The notes: generated from the letters alone by a model not told the origin. 64,000 nt of DNA from Takakia lepidozioides (GCA_030704615.1 CM060733.1:25482001-25546000), one strand, 5' to 3'. Shown: positions 1-10,677, numbered from the stretch's first letter. Program-made: numbers and translations.

Positions 1-588
1 CGACAAGGGCCATTCTATGGCATTGATTTCATAAAATTTGAAGCCAATCTGAAAAAGCAATTTACATTTCAATAGGGCCGGAAGCCCGTTTTGGGCCGGT
101 GGGTGTTTAAGGGTTATACTAAAAACAATACTAAAACAATACTAGGGTCATAGTGTGTATTAGTAGTCAAAGCAATGTGACTCACAAATGAGCTTTTGTC
201 TTTTATGTTATGTTATATTTGAGAAGACAAAAATAACATGAGTTTTCCATGAGGAAAAACAGAAGCAATATATATATAGGAAATAACAAGCTCCAATGAA
301 CTTGTTGTTTGGATAAAGTTGATCATCTAAGGCATGCGATCCAACTTACCTCCATCTGAGAATGTCAACAACTCCATATCAGTATGTCAAATTTGCCCGA
401 AACAAGTGTTCTATTGCTGCTCTATTGAGCACCAAAAGCTGAATGGATTTTTACATTTTGGTTTGGTTGGAGTTGCCATCCCACACAACTCTATTTTAAC
501 TAATTCTGGACTTTTGTTTGGTCCAGAAATAATACAATATATATGAATAAGTATAATCTATAATAGAAATAAAGAGATATATCTATAA
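1..588. other. AT-rich stretch without a supported gene
   Basis: No reading frame here has recognisable domain content or convincing splice sites. The 70-codon plus-strand frame at 334-546 shows no family resemblance and is probably chance. Confidence 0.4.
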
Positions 589-680
589 TTATTTGACTAT
601 TTGTGCACTATATAACAACAAATTGTGTAATCCTCCACACATTCTACGCAAAAATACAAGTATGTATTGTGGTCTTAGAT

Positions 681-706
681 GAACATCCACTGCCAAGTTG
701 ACGTTC
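681..706. repeat. 26-bp palindromic motif, copy 1
   Basis: Arms GAACATCCACT and AGTTGACGTTC flank a 4-nt spacer (GCCA). Read on the minus strand it matches the other six copies best. No gene overlaps it. Confidence 0.6.
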
Positions 707-1479
707 ATTAAAAGGAATGGGGGGATGCAATGAATCAAACAATGATGAGAGCTCCGATATCCAAAATGACTTACACAAACAAACATGGAATAATGACAGA
801 ACCAAATATTAAACAATGATGGCACGTGATGAACATGACAACATGGAAAAACGAGTCTGTCGGGATCTGATTGATGATATGAAACATTCATATTTTATTT
901 GAGATTATATCATTCAAGGCGATGGACCAACAGAAAAATGAACGTCACCTGTCCATCCGTTCATGGACTTAATGCCATACAAGCCATAGATTCTGAAGCC
1001 ATAGAACCGTTACGGCTTATACTAACTCATTAATAATACTGAACCTCCTCCCAAACAGCTCACAGTCAAGGCATGTGTCCGAAGACGCCTCCGGTTACCA
1101 CAGCCACTTGCAACAGTCTCCGCTCCAGAGGACACGGAGATACTTTCAGGAAGGTGAAACCGGCTGACATTGTCATCTGAAATGTTACTGCCAACTCTAC
1201 TTGATGCCCTTGAAGCCTCCCGGCACGCCAGCCATTCTTCCCAATCACGCAGCTGTTGTTCCTCTTTTATAATTTGTTCCTTGAATGTAACTGGGGACAA
1301 GCAATGGAAATGACAAATGTTAGGCCCAAAGTGGAAATTTTGCATATGGATATGTTGAGGTAAGAGTGCAAATGCAGCTGCAAAAGAATTGGAAAATCAA
1401 ATTATGAACAAACAACAGAACAGTGGGATCCACGTGCCTACCAAGGTAATTAAGTTCCTTTTGTTGTGGGATCCAAATA

Positions 1480-2016
1480 TGAGGATCAAGATATCTTCCA
1501 TACCAGGCCGAACAGGCATGGTCTCGACCAATAGGCTTATGAGAACACTTTGTCCGGTTCTCGCTAATGTAATCAATGACTGTTGAAGCTCCAGCCATCT
1601 CCGATATATATGGTCACACTGCTTTTGTCATATCATCCCGGTCATGCAATACGTTTGGTATAGGCTTGAATGAGAAAGGGAAAAATCCAGTATTTTGTGG
1701 GTTTCGCAGGCCTTTTGATGGCTCATCATCTACAAGAAGTATTTTGCCCCTGCGTAACAAATGGTCTACCAGGGTACCTGACAATAACACTTCTAATATC
1801 CTTCACAAGATATTTCATCCCGGGCCTGATATAACCGGTGGTATCCTTACAATCCTCAGCAGACCATATGAAGCAAAACTTCTTCGCTATTTTCGTGGGG
1901 ACGAAGCTCTCCAACATCCTACAAAGAACACCTCTATCAGCACATGACCAAATGGCCACGTGAAAATGCTTCAATGCAAGGTCCAGAAACTCCAAGACTC
2001 CAGGCCGAGGCACCAC
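1480..2016 (-). pseudogene. HAD/FCP1-like (NIF domain) paralog A, broken
   Basis: The minus strand encodes a NIF/FCP1-like HAD core. It opens near 2016 with PRPGVLEFLDLALKHFHVAI, the usual region after the first HAD motif, followed by W-S-C. It continues as GKILLVDDEP, the later HAD motif with paired Asp, but in a different frame, so a 1-nt shift lies near 1765. A TGA interrupts the frame at 1614, after which homologous sequence resumes (DYISENR, compare YLRENR in paralog B). The exon with the catalytic DxDxG/DxNG motif is not visible next to it and would need an intron upstream. Family members are usually protein phosphatases or phosphatase-like proteins of unknown substrate. It is one of three tandem paralogs on this strand. 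The shift and stop make a pseudogene most likely; unusual splicing is the alternative. Confidence 0.55.
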
Positions 2017-2363
2017 AAACGGTTAGTCAAGAATTTTGAAGTGTCACATTCCTGAAACGAAATTTCTCCTTAAACAGTTCACCGCCGGTTGGGGGTGGCC
2101 GGTAGCAGAGGAGTCCGTTGACACTCAAAATTAACAACATCCGTTTCCTCTTCCCCGCTGTTGCATGTAAAGGATGAGAGACAAAGTTATCCTGAGCAGG
2201 TTAATCACACATGACATTAGTGTTTCTGCCATGAAAAATATATACGACCCAGAATAATTGAGTGTATGGAAGATCAACACGATTGTGCAGAAAATGGCAA
2301 AATACTGCACAATGTTGTGGGCTTGGAATATTTGAAGATGAGGGTTAATATTGCTAAGAAGAG

Positions 2364-2389
2364 GAACGTCGACTACCAAGTGGAGGTTC
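2364..2389. repeat. 26-bp palindromic motif, copy 2
   Basis: Arms GAACGTCGACT and AGTGGAGGTTC around the 4-nt spacer ACCA. It lies between the Ser-rich frame at 2466-2879 and paralog A. Confidence 0.65.
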
Positions 2390-2465
2390 AGGAAAGTACC
2401 TTGTACGGAGGGAAATTGATGAAGGTATCGTGCTGCATCCCCCTGTTGAGAAAAGATGGAGGCAA

Positions 2466-2879
2466 TTAGTGCATAACCAAACAAACAGGAAAGAGAAGAA
2501 AGTGGAGAAATGATATCGGAAGTCTCGCTGGCGAGCTTGACTTCCGAACGGACGTGTTTTGACGAGATCTCGGTATGTCCGAGGTATTCATCTTCTTCCT
2601 CGAATCTGTTTTGTCTCTAACTAAGGACTTTTCTCTGGTGGAACCGATTTGTAGAAGAGGTGGAAATGGTTTGGGGGCCCTATTCCGCTTCCTCGGTGCA
2701 GAACATTGCGCCAACACTGCAGGGTCGGGAAACCAAGAAGTTGCAATTGAAGTCTCGTCCTTGTCCTCGTCGAAAGGGTTGCGGAGAAGGGGAACGGAAT
2801 GGAAATTGTCCCTTGAGCACTCCACATCCTGAATGGAATTCACACATAACGAAGGAATTACCTCGGAACAAATTTCCAA
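2466..2879 (-). CDS. Hypothetical Ser/Lys-rich exon
   Basis: A 137-codon minus-strand frame rich in Ser, Arg, Lys and acidic residues (for example NPFDEDKDETS, RKSSSPARLP). The composition resembles a disordered nuclear-protein segment. It lies between HAD paralog A and another Ser-rich exon at 3079-3453 on the same strand, so the two may be 5' exons of gene A. No domain is recognised. The end is probably intronic, since the last residues become hydrophobic and low complexity. An overlapping plus-strand frame has similar length, so the strand assignment is uncertain. Confidence 0.3.
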   Translation of the reverse strand: MEICSEVIPSLCVNSIQDVECSRDNFHSVPLLRNPFDEDKDETSIATSWFPDPAVLAQCSAPRKRNRAPKPFPPLLQIGSTREKSLVRDKTDSRKKMNTSDIPRSRQNTSVRKSSSPARLPISFLHFLLFPVCLVMH

Positions 2880-3078
2880 TGAAGACGTCGTTTGACAGGA
2901 AGGTCACAATCCGCAGATTTTCTGGCCTGGATTAATACAAGAACATCAGACCCAGTACTAAGGAAAACAAAAGGACGAGTTAGAATTCAGATATAAGTAA
3001 TTTTACCTGACTTCTTCTGATTTGGGCTGTCCAACCTTCATGCTGGGGAGAGAATGAGGGAAGAAATGCAACAGTGTG

Positions 3079-3453
3079 CTACGGAGCCGCAGCCTCAGCC
3101 GCTTCCTCAACGGATGACATTCTCGAGCTAGATTTCAGACCCTTGACATTTAACATGGAAGGTGAGGATTGTAGAGTGAGGTCCACGAAATCCCCTGCAC
3201 ATTTGTTAAGTTGGCTTCCATCTTCGACATTCAATCCTAAACGATCATGCGACATAACATCTTTTTCAGGAATGGACTGAAGAAGAGGGTCGTGCAATTG
3301 AAGGGAAGCCAAGTGCCTGGATGATGCTTCACCATCGATGACAGAAATCTCAACAGTAGTGTGATTGTTGTCCCTCTGTGGACGAATTTCTGATATGGAG
3401 GATTCCAATGGAGGTCCCGACAAGAAGTTGGCATCAGCAGCATCGCCATGACC
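3079..3453 (-). CDS. Hypothetical Ser/acidic-rich exon upstream of paralog A
   Basis: After a good acceptor (a T-run ending CTGCAG, at about 3454-3468 on the minus strand) an open frame of about 124 codons encodes a Ser, Asp and Glu-rich segment that ends EEAAEAAAP and stop. It contains no known domain. The good acceptor and the biased composition support a real exon. Whether it is the last exon of its own gene or, through a different donor, a 5' exon of HAD paralog A cannot be settled. Confidence 0.35.
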   Translation of the reverse strand, partial: GHGDAADANFLSGPPLESSISEIRPQRDNNHTTVEISVIDGEASSRHLASLQLHDPLLQSIPEKDVMSHDRLGLNVEDGSQLNKCAGDFVDLTLQSSPSMLNVKGLKSSSRMSSVEEAAEAAAP

Positions 3454-3742
3454 TGCAGAAAAAAACGAACTTACAAGGTCAATGTACAGAAACGGGAGGT
3501 TGTCGGATTTGAAGAAGCCCCCGAGACGAGTTTCGGAGAAGGCCTGTATCTCAAAGGATCGGGATGGTATAGGGTAGAGAAATGCATGGATGAGACTAGG
3601 AAATAGCAAACAATTCCATGTCAATTCAGATTGAAAAAGAAATCACAGTACACAACAGTTTTTATAGAAAAACAATACAACCTTAAAAAAAACCAATCAA
3701 AAATAAACATTGAATCACAGACGTGGTTGATCAATAAAATCT

Positions 3743-4441
3743 TTATTTTGAAGCATCATATCGGAGATTCCCGTAATTAGAATCGTCAATATAATCCAGG
3801 AGAGGCTTAAACTTGGGATCGGTGGAAACATTCTGACAAGGCTTAAGTCTTATCCTATTTTCCCTGAGATAACTGGAAACAGTGCGAGATTTCTTCATTT
3901 CAAGCAAATATTTCTGAAGAACCTTCTGGAGATAGCAAGAGTCTGTCTCAACGGATTCAAACGATTTTAGAATCAGACAGGATTCAGGTGGGTTCAACAC
4001 ACACTTAATAACAGAATCGTCAATGAGTAGAGTGTTACTCCTATTGTACTGACCACCAAATCTTTGCCAGACCGTCATCAATGGCTTCAAGAACAGGCTC
4101 GACGGGTCGTATCCTGATATAAATTGAGGGTGGACAGAAGTAAGACATGAGATACAATCTTCCTGAGACATAACAAATTCCGGCTGAGGAAGACCCTGAA
4201 GCATAAAGTCCAGGATAGGCTGCAAGTTCTTGTACATCATGCAGCTCCATATACCTAGACGAAAAAGTTTGTTCAACTCTGTCCACATCTCACGATATTT
4301 TTCCCGCCTATAGACAAGTCGAAATCCAACAAGAGTTGGTATCCTGTAGTCTGTCTCGGACATTCGGGGGACACTGTAGCTCTTCTGGTGCTTCAAGACT
4401 TTGCACAAAACTCCATTCAGGTCAAATATTATCAAGCGCAA
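3743..4441 (-). CDS. HAD/FCP1-like (NIF domain) protein, paralog B
   Basis: About 232 codons in one frame. The first residues, LIIFDLNGVLCKV, are the HAD nucleophile motif in the DxNG form seen in a plant NIF-like subfamily; classical FCP1/SCP phosphatases have DxDGT. The middle has LGIWSCMMYKNLQPILDFML, the NIF core equivalent of the usual GIWSS segment. The C-terminal half has NTLLIDDSV with paired Asp followed by LNPPESC, the usual end of the domain. The open frame begins at a TTG; an upstream exon joined near 4441 is more likely than a start here. The second catalytic Asp is Asn, so phosphatase activity is doubtful. This is the best preserved of the three tandem paralogs; palindrome copy 3 lies 100 bp upstream. 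Confidence 0.65.
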   Translation of the reverse strand: MRLIIFDLNGVLCKVLKHQKSYSVPRMSETDYRIPTLVGFRLVYRREKYREMWTELNKLFRLGIWSCMMYKNLQPILDFMLQGLPQPEFVMSQEDCISCLTSVHPQFISGYDPSSLFLKPLMTVWQRFGGQYNRSNTLLIDDSVIKCVLNPPESCLILKSFESVETDSCYLQKVLQKYLLEMKKSRTVSSYLRENRIRLKPCQNVSTDPKFKPLLDYIDDSNYGNLRYDASK

Positions 4442-4543
4442 TCATTTCCCAACTGGAGAAACTGGTGCTGCAATCTGTGAGAAATCCATACAGCCACTCA
4501 GGTGGTAATCAAGATAAACCAAGGACAGGATTGACATTTGGAG

Positions 4544-4569
4544 CAATGTCCACTGGACAGTCGAAGTTC
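4544..4569. repeat. 26-bp palindromic motif, copy 3
   Basis: Arms CAATGTCCACT and AGTCGAAGTTC around the spacer GGAC, in the 210-bp gap between HAD paralogs B and C. Confidence 0.6.
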
Positions 4570-4650
4570 AGGAAAATCTAGAGCAGCCATCTACATTTCA
4601 ATCTGTTCCAAGGAAGCATCAGGAAATTTTTGTTTTCTAAGATAAACCTG

Positions 4651-5312
4651 TCACTGCAAATCCCATAGCAAGAGGCATTTGACCTTTGGGTCATTATACG
4701 GTGGACATCCTATGGGTTTTTCCACGTTGAATATATCAGCGTCTTTTCCGGATAACCGCATCTCTTCCAGGTGCGATTTGAGTTCATCCAGAAGAAACTT
4801 GTCCTTGTATGGGTCGACGAGCGCTTTATATTTTGGAAGGAAGATACCGATCGGCTTTGGGTTCAAGTACGACTTATACATATTTTCTACTGTGTTGATA
4901 AGAAGTGTGTTTGATTTGTACGCTACAGGGTCGTCTACAATGAAAAGGTCGTAGAGACGTTTAAGATATATTGGCGCTTTCGGATATTTGGGCCATTCGG
5001 CACTGAACGTCTGTCTATGCTTCACGCAGTTCTCATTGCTGAATTCCTTGACCTTGTAAAACCTTCTTCCAAACAAAGCCAGCCCTATATCCAGGACATT
5101 TTCTAACGGTCCAGTGTTCCAAAAGTAGACCTTAAAATGCTTAATGACCCATTTTAGGAAGTCGTCCAACCCATTTCGGACTGCAAACTTGAATTTTCCA
5201 GCGCACACACAAGGATGGGTTGCGGGAGGGGATCTCGGGCCATCTCGGAGGTAAACCTCACCAAGGTAACCGACGTCAAGAACCAGGATGTAGTATCATG
5301 GTCGACATCCTT
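4651..5312 (-). pseudogene. HAD/FCP1-like (NIF domain) paralog C, degenerate
   Basis: The main open frame (4651-5208) carries the NIF core (FLKWVIKHFKVYFWNTG) and a late motif NTLLINTVENM in which the usual Asp pair is gone. Just upstream in the same frame, at about 5209-5312, ILVLDVGYLGEVYL stands where the nucleophile motif belongs; the first Asp is kept but the second acidic residue and the DxNG glycine spacing are not. A further N-terminal stretch (QDDMIHPPIDYHESVNLQDW) reads in another frame beyond a TGA near 5300. It is the third HAD paralog in the row. Loss of both catalytic Asp signatures suggests a pseudo-enzyme or decaying gene. Confidence 0.5.
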
Positions 5313-5463
5313 TCGGTCCCTCAGAGAGGTGATACCAATCCTGTAGGTTTACAGATTCGTGATAGTCGATTGGAGGGTGAATCATATCATCCTGTGGAAT
5401 AACAAAACAATTAATTTATTTTGAAAACTAGAAGAAGGAAAAAGAAGAACATGGCTAAGATGG

Positions 5464-5709
5464 TTATGAGGTGTATACCCGTTTCGGGGAGGGATTTCGA
5501 ATTTGCTGCTGTTGCTGCTCGCTGTCTTTTCCTTCGCGGTGAGCAACAACCATCTCCGACACATCTCCCCCATCTCGCAACGTCGACTGGGCAGTGGAGG
5601 TTGTTTGTATGACCGGATCAGTTGGGCTGGCCCTTATTGTTAAGTCCACCTGCCTCCTCACTGTTTGAGTCGCGATGGATTCTATCCGGGTTTGTGTGAT
5701 TTCCTCCAA
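5464..5709 (-). CDS. Hypothetical Gln-rich exon
   Basis: An 81-codon minus-strand frame with Q-run and basic tail (SEQQQQQIRNPSPKRVYTS). It lies just 3' of the acidic-tail gene (5675-6960) and overlaps the end of its acidic frame. Palindrome copy 4 is inside the frame. No domain is recognised. It could be the last exon of that gene, joined by an intron or a frameshift. Confidence 0.3.
   Translation of the reverse strand: MEEITQTRIESIATQTVRRQVDLTIRASPTDPVIQTTSTAQSTLRDGGDVSEMVVAHREGKDSEQQQQQIRNPSPKRVYTS
5578..5603. repeat. 26-bp palindromic motif, copy 4
   Basis: Arms CAACGTCGACT and AGTGGAGGTTG around GGGC; the core CACTGCCCAGTCG-like centre is nearly self-complementary. It sits inside the Gln-rich frame at 5464-5709. 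Confidence 0.65.
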
Positions 5710-6960
5710 TTTCCGTTCATGGATCTATACGAGATTTCTTACCGTCAGTCACGTCTGCATTGTCACCATCGTGGCCCTCGTTATCCCTGTTACCATCGAT
5801 GCCCTCGTCCTCCTCTCCGTGTTCGAAATGTCCGCCTCCTTCTTCCAAGTCTTCATCTTCCTCCTCCTCATCCTCATCATCGTCTCCGCCGTCAACCTCT
5901 TCAGCAACATTGTCATTCTCAATTTGAAGCTTCTTAAAATTCGCTTCAACTTTTCATTTGCAAATTTTTTTTTTGTTGAGTGTTTGATGTCAAGCACTCG
6001 AATGTTTCTTGCCTGTCGATAAACCCAGTCAGTAGAACAGAGGACGTGTTGGATCAAAAATGTAAAACTCGTATATAAAATGAAAAAAGGTTTTACACTT
6101 ACATGAAGGGCATACGTCAACATCACACCTCCGAAGATGTTGACAGCGGACATCCCGTCTCGACAAAACAGGGAGGCCAAATAGTCGTATGTGTCAGCTC
6201 GTAGCTCATGATTATAAGTCCTGCACTCTTCTTCAAAAGTTGATGGCTTCTCAGAAGGCCCTTCCAGAATCGGCTGTACTGGCTCGATTAAGAGTACGGT
6301 GGAGATGTGCTCGTCCGGAGTCTGCATCTCCTCAGGTGTCGCTGGAAAAACATAGTCCAGGCACAGTACAGTCCGAGAGAAAGTCTTCGTGCTGTTTTTG
6401 TAAATATTTTCAAATTCTCCCGGAACATAAAATCCCTGACGGACAAGATACGATGTTTTTCCGGGACCATTTTGGATGTAAGAGACCAGATTGGTCGAGG
6501 ACGGTTGCGTCGAGAAGAAAACAAAAGCACTCGTGTTCATTTTCTGAGCCACAGAGACCTCCAGTATGTTCACATAATCCTTGGACTCAAATACGACAGA
6601 GTCGTCTTCAGAAACTGTATTGACGAACACCATCGCTATGTTGTCAAACGGTTTCTTCGGTGCGAGTCGCAGACGGGACTTGGCATCGGCGAATTTTGTT
6701 ACTCCACCCATGATAGCGTAATGAGTCTTGAAACTCGTTGAAATAATCCCCATGGCATCCTCTCTATCCTCATAAGCTTTCTTGATGGAGGAGACGTACT
6801 TAACAAAAGCGGCCGTGAGTGGTTTTGTCTCCATGTTCATCTTGATCTTGCTTTGGATGTAATCCGTCCCCAATTTGTCTTTAAATGTTGAGAACTCTAC
6901 CTTATTGAAGTGGTACTTTCTCTTCATTTCACGCCACTCGTCCTTAGTGTGCATATGCAC
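5675..6960 (-). CDS. Unrecognised two-exon gene with acidic C-terminus, frame-shifted
   Basis: Exon 1 runs from an ATG at 6960 to about 6104, where CTTCAT is followed by the donor GTAAGT. A short intron of about 83 bp ends TCGACAG near 6021. Exon 2 then reads ARNIRVLDIKHSTKKKF. After KKKFANEK the annotated frame becomes an implausible basic run, whereas the frame one base away gives VEANFKKLQ followed by a long Asp/Glu stretch with only one stop, near 5720; a 1-nt deletion near 5955 explains this. The end of exon 1 (EKP, then NIFGG and a following hydrophobic strand, then RNIRVLDI) weakly recalls the SAM-binding end of DNA amino-methyltransferases, but no DPPY-type motif is seen, so I do not assign that function. 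The fold of the N-terminal 250 residues is not recognised. Confidence 0.45.
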
Positions 6961-7520
6961 AAACGACTAACTGCAAAGCTCTGGGTCCTATAAAATTTTC
7001 CCAATGAAGAGGGGAAAATATTGAGGTCATAGAACCATGTTTATTATGCCTACCTTGGTGTACACATCTGCAGGTGTAACCCTATTTTAACTAATTTTGG
7101 ACTTTTGGCTTAAATCCGGACCAAACTTAATATGTATTTGAATTAAAATTAATTCAAATGTTAATAATATCTTGGATAGTAATCTGTGATTGAACTTTGT
7201 GAGATTACAAGTGATGTCATACTTGCTTCAAAATGTAACATATAAGATGTCCATTTGACATTGAAGTGTTTGTGAAGTTGCAGTGTAACTGAACAAGTCA
7301 TTGAACGTCAACTGGGAAGTCGAATGATGTAATATTACATTATGTTACAATCACAATAAATAAATTTGTCGAATCGAACATGGGATAGACTCATAGTACT
7401 CTACCATACTTGATATAAGTTGATAGTAATTTTGATTGAATCTTCATGTTGACAAGCACGATATTCATAGACAATGTCATTGGAATGATGTTTTGGGTGA
7501 GAGAAGGGCAGTAAAATATT
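6961..7520. other. AT-rich stretch without a gene
   Basis: Apart from palindrome copy 7 (7303-7328) I see no coding signal or repeat structure here. Confidence 0.4.
7303..7328. repeat. 26-bp palindromic motif, copy 7 (half degenerate)
   Basis: Left arm GAACGTCAACT and spacer GGGA are intact; the right arm keeps only AGTCGA before diverging. It is in non-coding DNA. Confidence 0.45.
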
Positions 7521-8560
7521 AAAATAGCTTGAAACATTAGGAAGATGACCTACTAGGGCAGTAAAATAAGGTTTGGGGTGTAACTAGATATATTAGGTGC
7601 AATAAGGTCCAAGTTTCTGGTGACTCGGAGAAGGGTTTAGGGTTTTAAAAGGTTTAGGATAGAAAGAGAGAAACAAATATGGACGACTCTAAACCTCTGT
7701 AGAATGTAAAAATGTAAGGGGAATTTGATATCCATGTAATCATTCTATCATACGTTATCCAACTTGAAAATTAAAGAAAACATTAAGAGAATGATACAAA
7801 TTTTACAAGAGATAACATGGTAGTACAATAAGGTTTGGAGTTATATAAGTAGGGTACTACACTAAGTTTTTGGTATATGGTAAAAATAATGGTTTAGGGT
7901 GATAAGGGTCACGCTTAAGCTGGGGGTAAGGATTATTAAGGGAAGGGTAAAGGGAAGGGTAAGGATTTAGGGTTTGGATTTAGGGTAGAAATGGACAAAC
8001 AAATATGGAAGACTCACACATGGTAGTACAATAACTTGGTTTGGAGTGTAAGTAGGCTAGTACACTAATCTGGTTTTTGGTATATGGTAAGAGTACTAAT
8101 GGTTTATGGTAGTAAGTGTCAGGCCTAAGCTTAGGGTAAGGATTAAGGCCAGGGTAAAGGAATGGGTAAGGATTTAGGGTTTGGATTTAGGGTTTGGATT
8201 TAGGGTAGTTCAAAGGGACAAACAAATATAGAAGACTCACACATGGTAGTACAATAACTTGGTTTGGAGTGTAAGTAAGGTAGTACACTAACCTGGTTTT
8301 TGGTATATGGTAAGAGTAATGGTTTAAGGTAGTAAGTATCACACTTAATCTTAGGGTAAGGATTAAGGCCAGGGTAAGGGTTTAGGATTTGGATTTATGG
8401 GAGTACACAAAGGTTTTTGGTATATGGTAAGAGTAATGGTTTAGGGTACTAAGTGTCCGGATTAAGCCTATGGAAGGGTTAAGGGAAGGGTAAAACGAAG
8501 GGTAAGGATTTAGAGGTGATGGTAAAGGTATAAATGGACAAACAAATATGAAAGACTCGC
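7520..8560. repeat. Tandem ~220-bp repeats carrying TTTAGGG motifs
   Basis: About four diverged units follow each other. Landmarks recur in order: GACAAACAAATAT with GACTC, then CATGGTAGTACAATAA, TTTTTGGTATATGGTAA, AATGGTTTA, TTAGGGTAAGGATTA and finally runs such as GATTTAGGGTTTGGATTTAGG. The last block contains the plant telomere heptamer TTTAGGG several times, separated by short TTGGA spacers. The units match best at about 7990-8210 and 8215-8400. It resembles interstitial telomere-like or subtelomeric satellite DNA; it is not a perfect telomere tract. Confidence 0.75.
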
Positions 8561-9124
8561 ACTCACTAGAACGAGACATTGCAAAAAAACATTTAGACCG
8601 GATTGGAAAAGAAAGAATCCAGGGTTGTGCCAGCATTTTTTTTTTGGGGGTGCATTGTCTGTTTTGTAAGCCAGAATGCCCCATGTTAGCAGTGTAGAGT
8701 CCAACACGGCAGAAAGAAAATAGATGAACGTCCACTGCCCACTCGAGGTTCAGTGCGACAGAAAAAAAAGACATGAAGGATCACCCAACGCAAACACGAA
8801 GGGAAAGAAGCGTAAAGAAATTTTTATATCTCAAAATGAAAGACCGGAAATAACCTCAACATTTAGTCCATGGATGGAAAATGGTTCGCAAGAAGGAAAC
8901 CTTCAGGTATTTGGCTGAAGGTTAGCAACCTCCAAATTCGTGCGTGCCTTTACTACTTCCACCGTTGTAATTCTCTTGGTGCTATTTCTTGTCGTATTTT
9001 TTCGTGGCAGCATTGTCCACACGACATTGTTCACGTGGATCCATTGAGCAGGATCTGACGGGTTGTATTCCCAAACTTTTGACCAACAGTCCCTGTACCT
9101 CTCAAAGTCTGAGGGATTACCTCC
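8561..9124. other. Spacer downstream of the DUF7869-like gene
   Basis: No supported gene. It contains palindrome copy 5 at 8726-8751 and a poly-T/poly-G tract near 8638. Confidence 0.4.
8726..8751. repeat. 26-bp palindromic motif, copy 5
   Basis: Arms GAACGTCCACT and ACTCGAGGTTC (one mismatch to the consensus AGT) around GCCC, about 375 bp past the stop of the DUF7869-like gene. Confidence 0.6.
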
Positions 9125-10677
9125 TTACTTCGGTCTCCACCACTCCACCTTCACTTTCTTAAAATTAGGATCTTCCCTTTCTCGGATGACATCTGAAATT
9201 GCCATTCCCATCCAGACCGGGCACGTTGTTGTGTCATGAAGGCGAACGAGCACAAAAAACCCTTGTTCAATATCCTTGAACGGATTCAAGGGTATCCTTG
9301 GACGCTCACATCTAGGGCCACAGTAAGGTTCTGGAACTTCATCCTCATCTTTCATATCTTCCAGTATCTGTGGCTGGATGCCATCCCTCCGATGGTTTGA
9401 GGACCAATTTGTTTTCGGCCAAAATCCCTCAAGAAGCTGAATACGATCCGGAATGTCCTGTATTGGCTTATCAAGTTCGGCGAGAATATTTCCCCAGTAT
9501 TGGTCATATTGTTCCATCACACCCCGGTAATGATCGTCAAGCAACATTTCTTTGGTCCAAAAATCTTTGTATTTCTTAATACCATTTTTTATGAATGACT
9601 GTTTTTCTGAGGAGTCGTCCCCGACTCCCCATATCGGTCTTCTTGGAACGACATCTGGGTCTCCTTCAGGGAGATTTTGAGTCCCATCAGGATTAGACTT
9701 CCACATCTTAACGCTGGAGTTTGTAGGAAGCCACTCCGAATCAGTAGCTGATTTCTTGTACTTCATAATGGGCCAGCCATCCGCATCCTTAAAAAATCGA
9801 AAGACGTGTATCTCTGAGATCCCGACCAAAGCCTCATTCCCATCATGAATACAACCCTTAACAAACTTCTTGAAGTCGGGAACCTCCTGTATGATTTGAG
9901 GAATGAATTGCATATCTTGGGAGATCATGAATGACCTCATCAAATCCGGAAGAATGTAGGTGTTGCGTTCCTTTAGCTTCTTCGAGAGATAGCTAAAGAA
10001 TCCGTCAATATCCTCATGGGTGTGTCCGACCATGAGAAAACCAAGCTGGATCTCTTCAAAGACATCTTTGGCAGTGAGGAGGGATATGAAAGCAAACATC
10101 CATCTGTTCTTATTGTCCTTGGAGGAGTTGTCCATCTGCAAATAAAGTCGTCTAGGAAGTGGTCGAGCACCACGTTTATCATGCGGCCTGCAGGGTTTCA
10201 GAGCCTCCAAACATCTCGATTTACCTCTCATGAGCGTTTCAAAAAAATCATTTTGAACTTCAGTGTCGGAAATGTTCCTGGATTCCCGGCATGTCGGCTT
10301 TTCCAGTTGGCGCAGGCACCGAGCCAGTGACCCAATTGTGAAGTTTGAATTGCATTTCCGAACTCAAGGGAAAATTGAGCGTAAGCTCCATCTCCGTGTC
10401 CGTGCGTAACCATTCATGTCAATGAGACAGGCAAATGACCCAATCCCGAGACCATCTTGTTCGTCGTCTGTAGCCTCGGAATAGCCGTTTTCCTATGATC
10501 CATCTTATCATGAATAATACATAGGAACTCCTCCGGAACCATAACGGACTCATTCTTCCAGCTATGGTACAGCCTTCTGCATGACTCTTGATGCCTCAAG
10601 TGCAAATCAAGCGTCCGCTTGTTTGCGACATGTTCGGAACTCCTCTGAATCGACTTCTTGATCAAGTCCTTGAACAT
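9125..10677 (-). pseudogene. DUF7869-like protein, broken
   Basis: The minus strand encodes about 510 residues that fit a DUF7869-type protein, a family common in mosses, charophytes and invertebrates and often repeat-associated. Visible signatures are HDKMDH near the start, then MVTHGHGD, LYLQMDNSSKDNKNRWMFAF and LGFLMVGHTHEDIDGFFSYL, the last two being the conserved core with clustered Asp, Asn and His. The C-terminal third has KVEWWRPK at the end. The frame is broken twice: a TGA at about 10414 replaces the residue before MVTHGHGD (the expected Gly codon would differ by one base), and a frameshift lies near 10365. The function of the family is not known to me; a nuclease or transposase role is only a guess. 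Palindrome copies 5 and 6 flank it. Confidence 0.6.

Noticed and set aside
940-963. Eighth palindrome copy starting GAACGTCACCT
   Set aside because: Three bases short and the right arm does not pair; probably chance.
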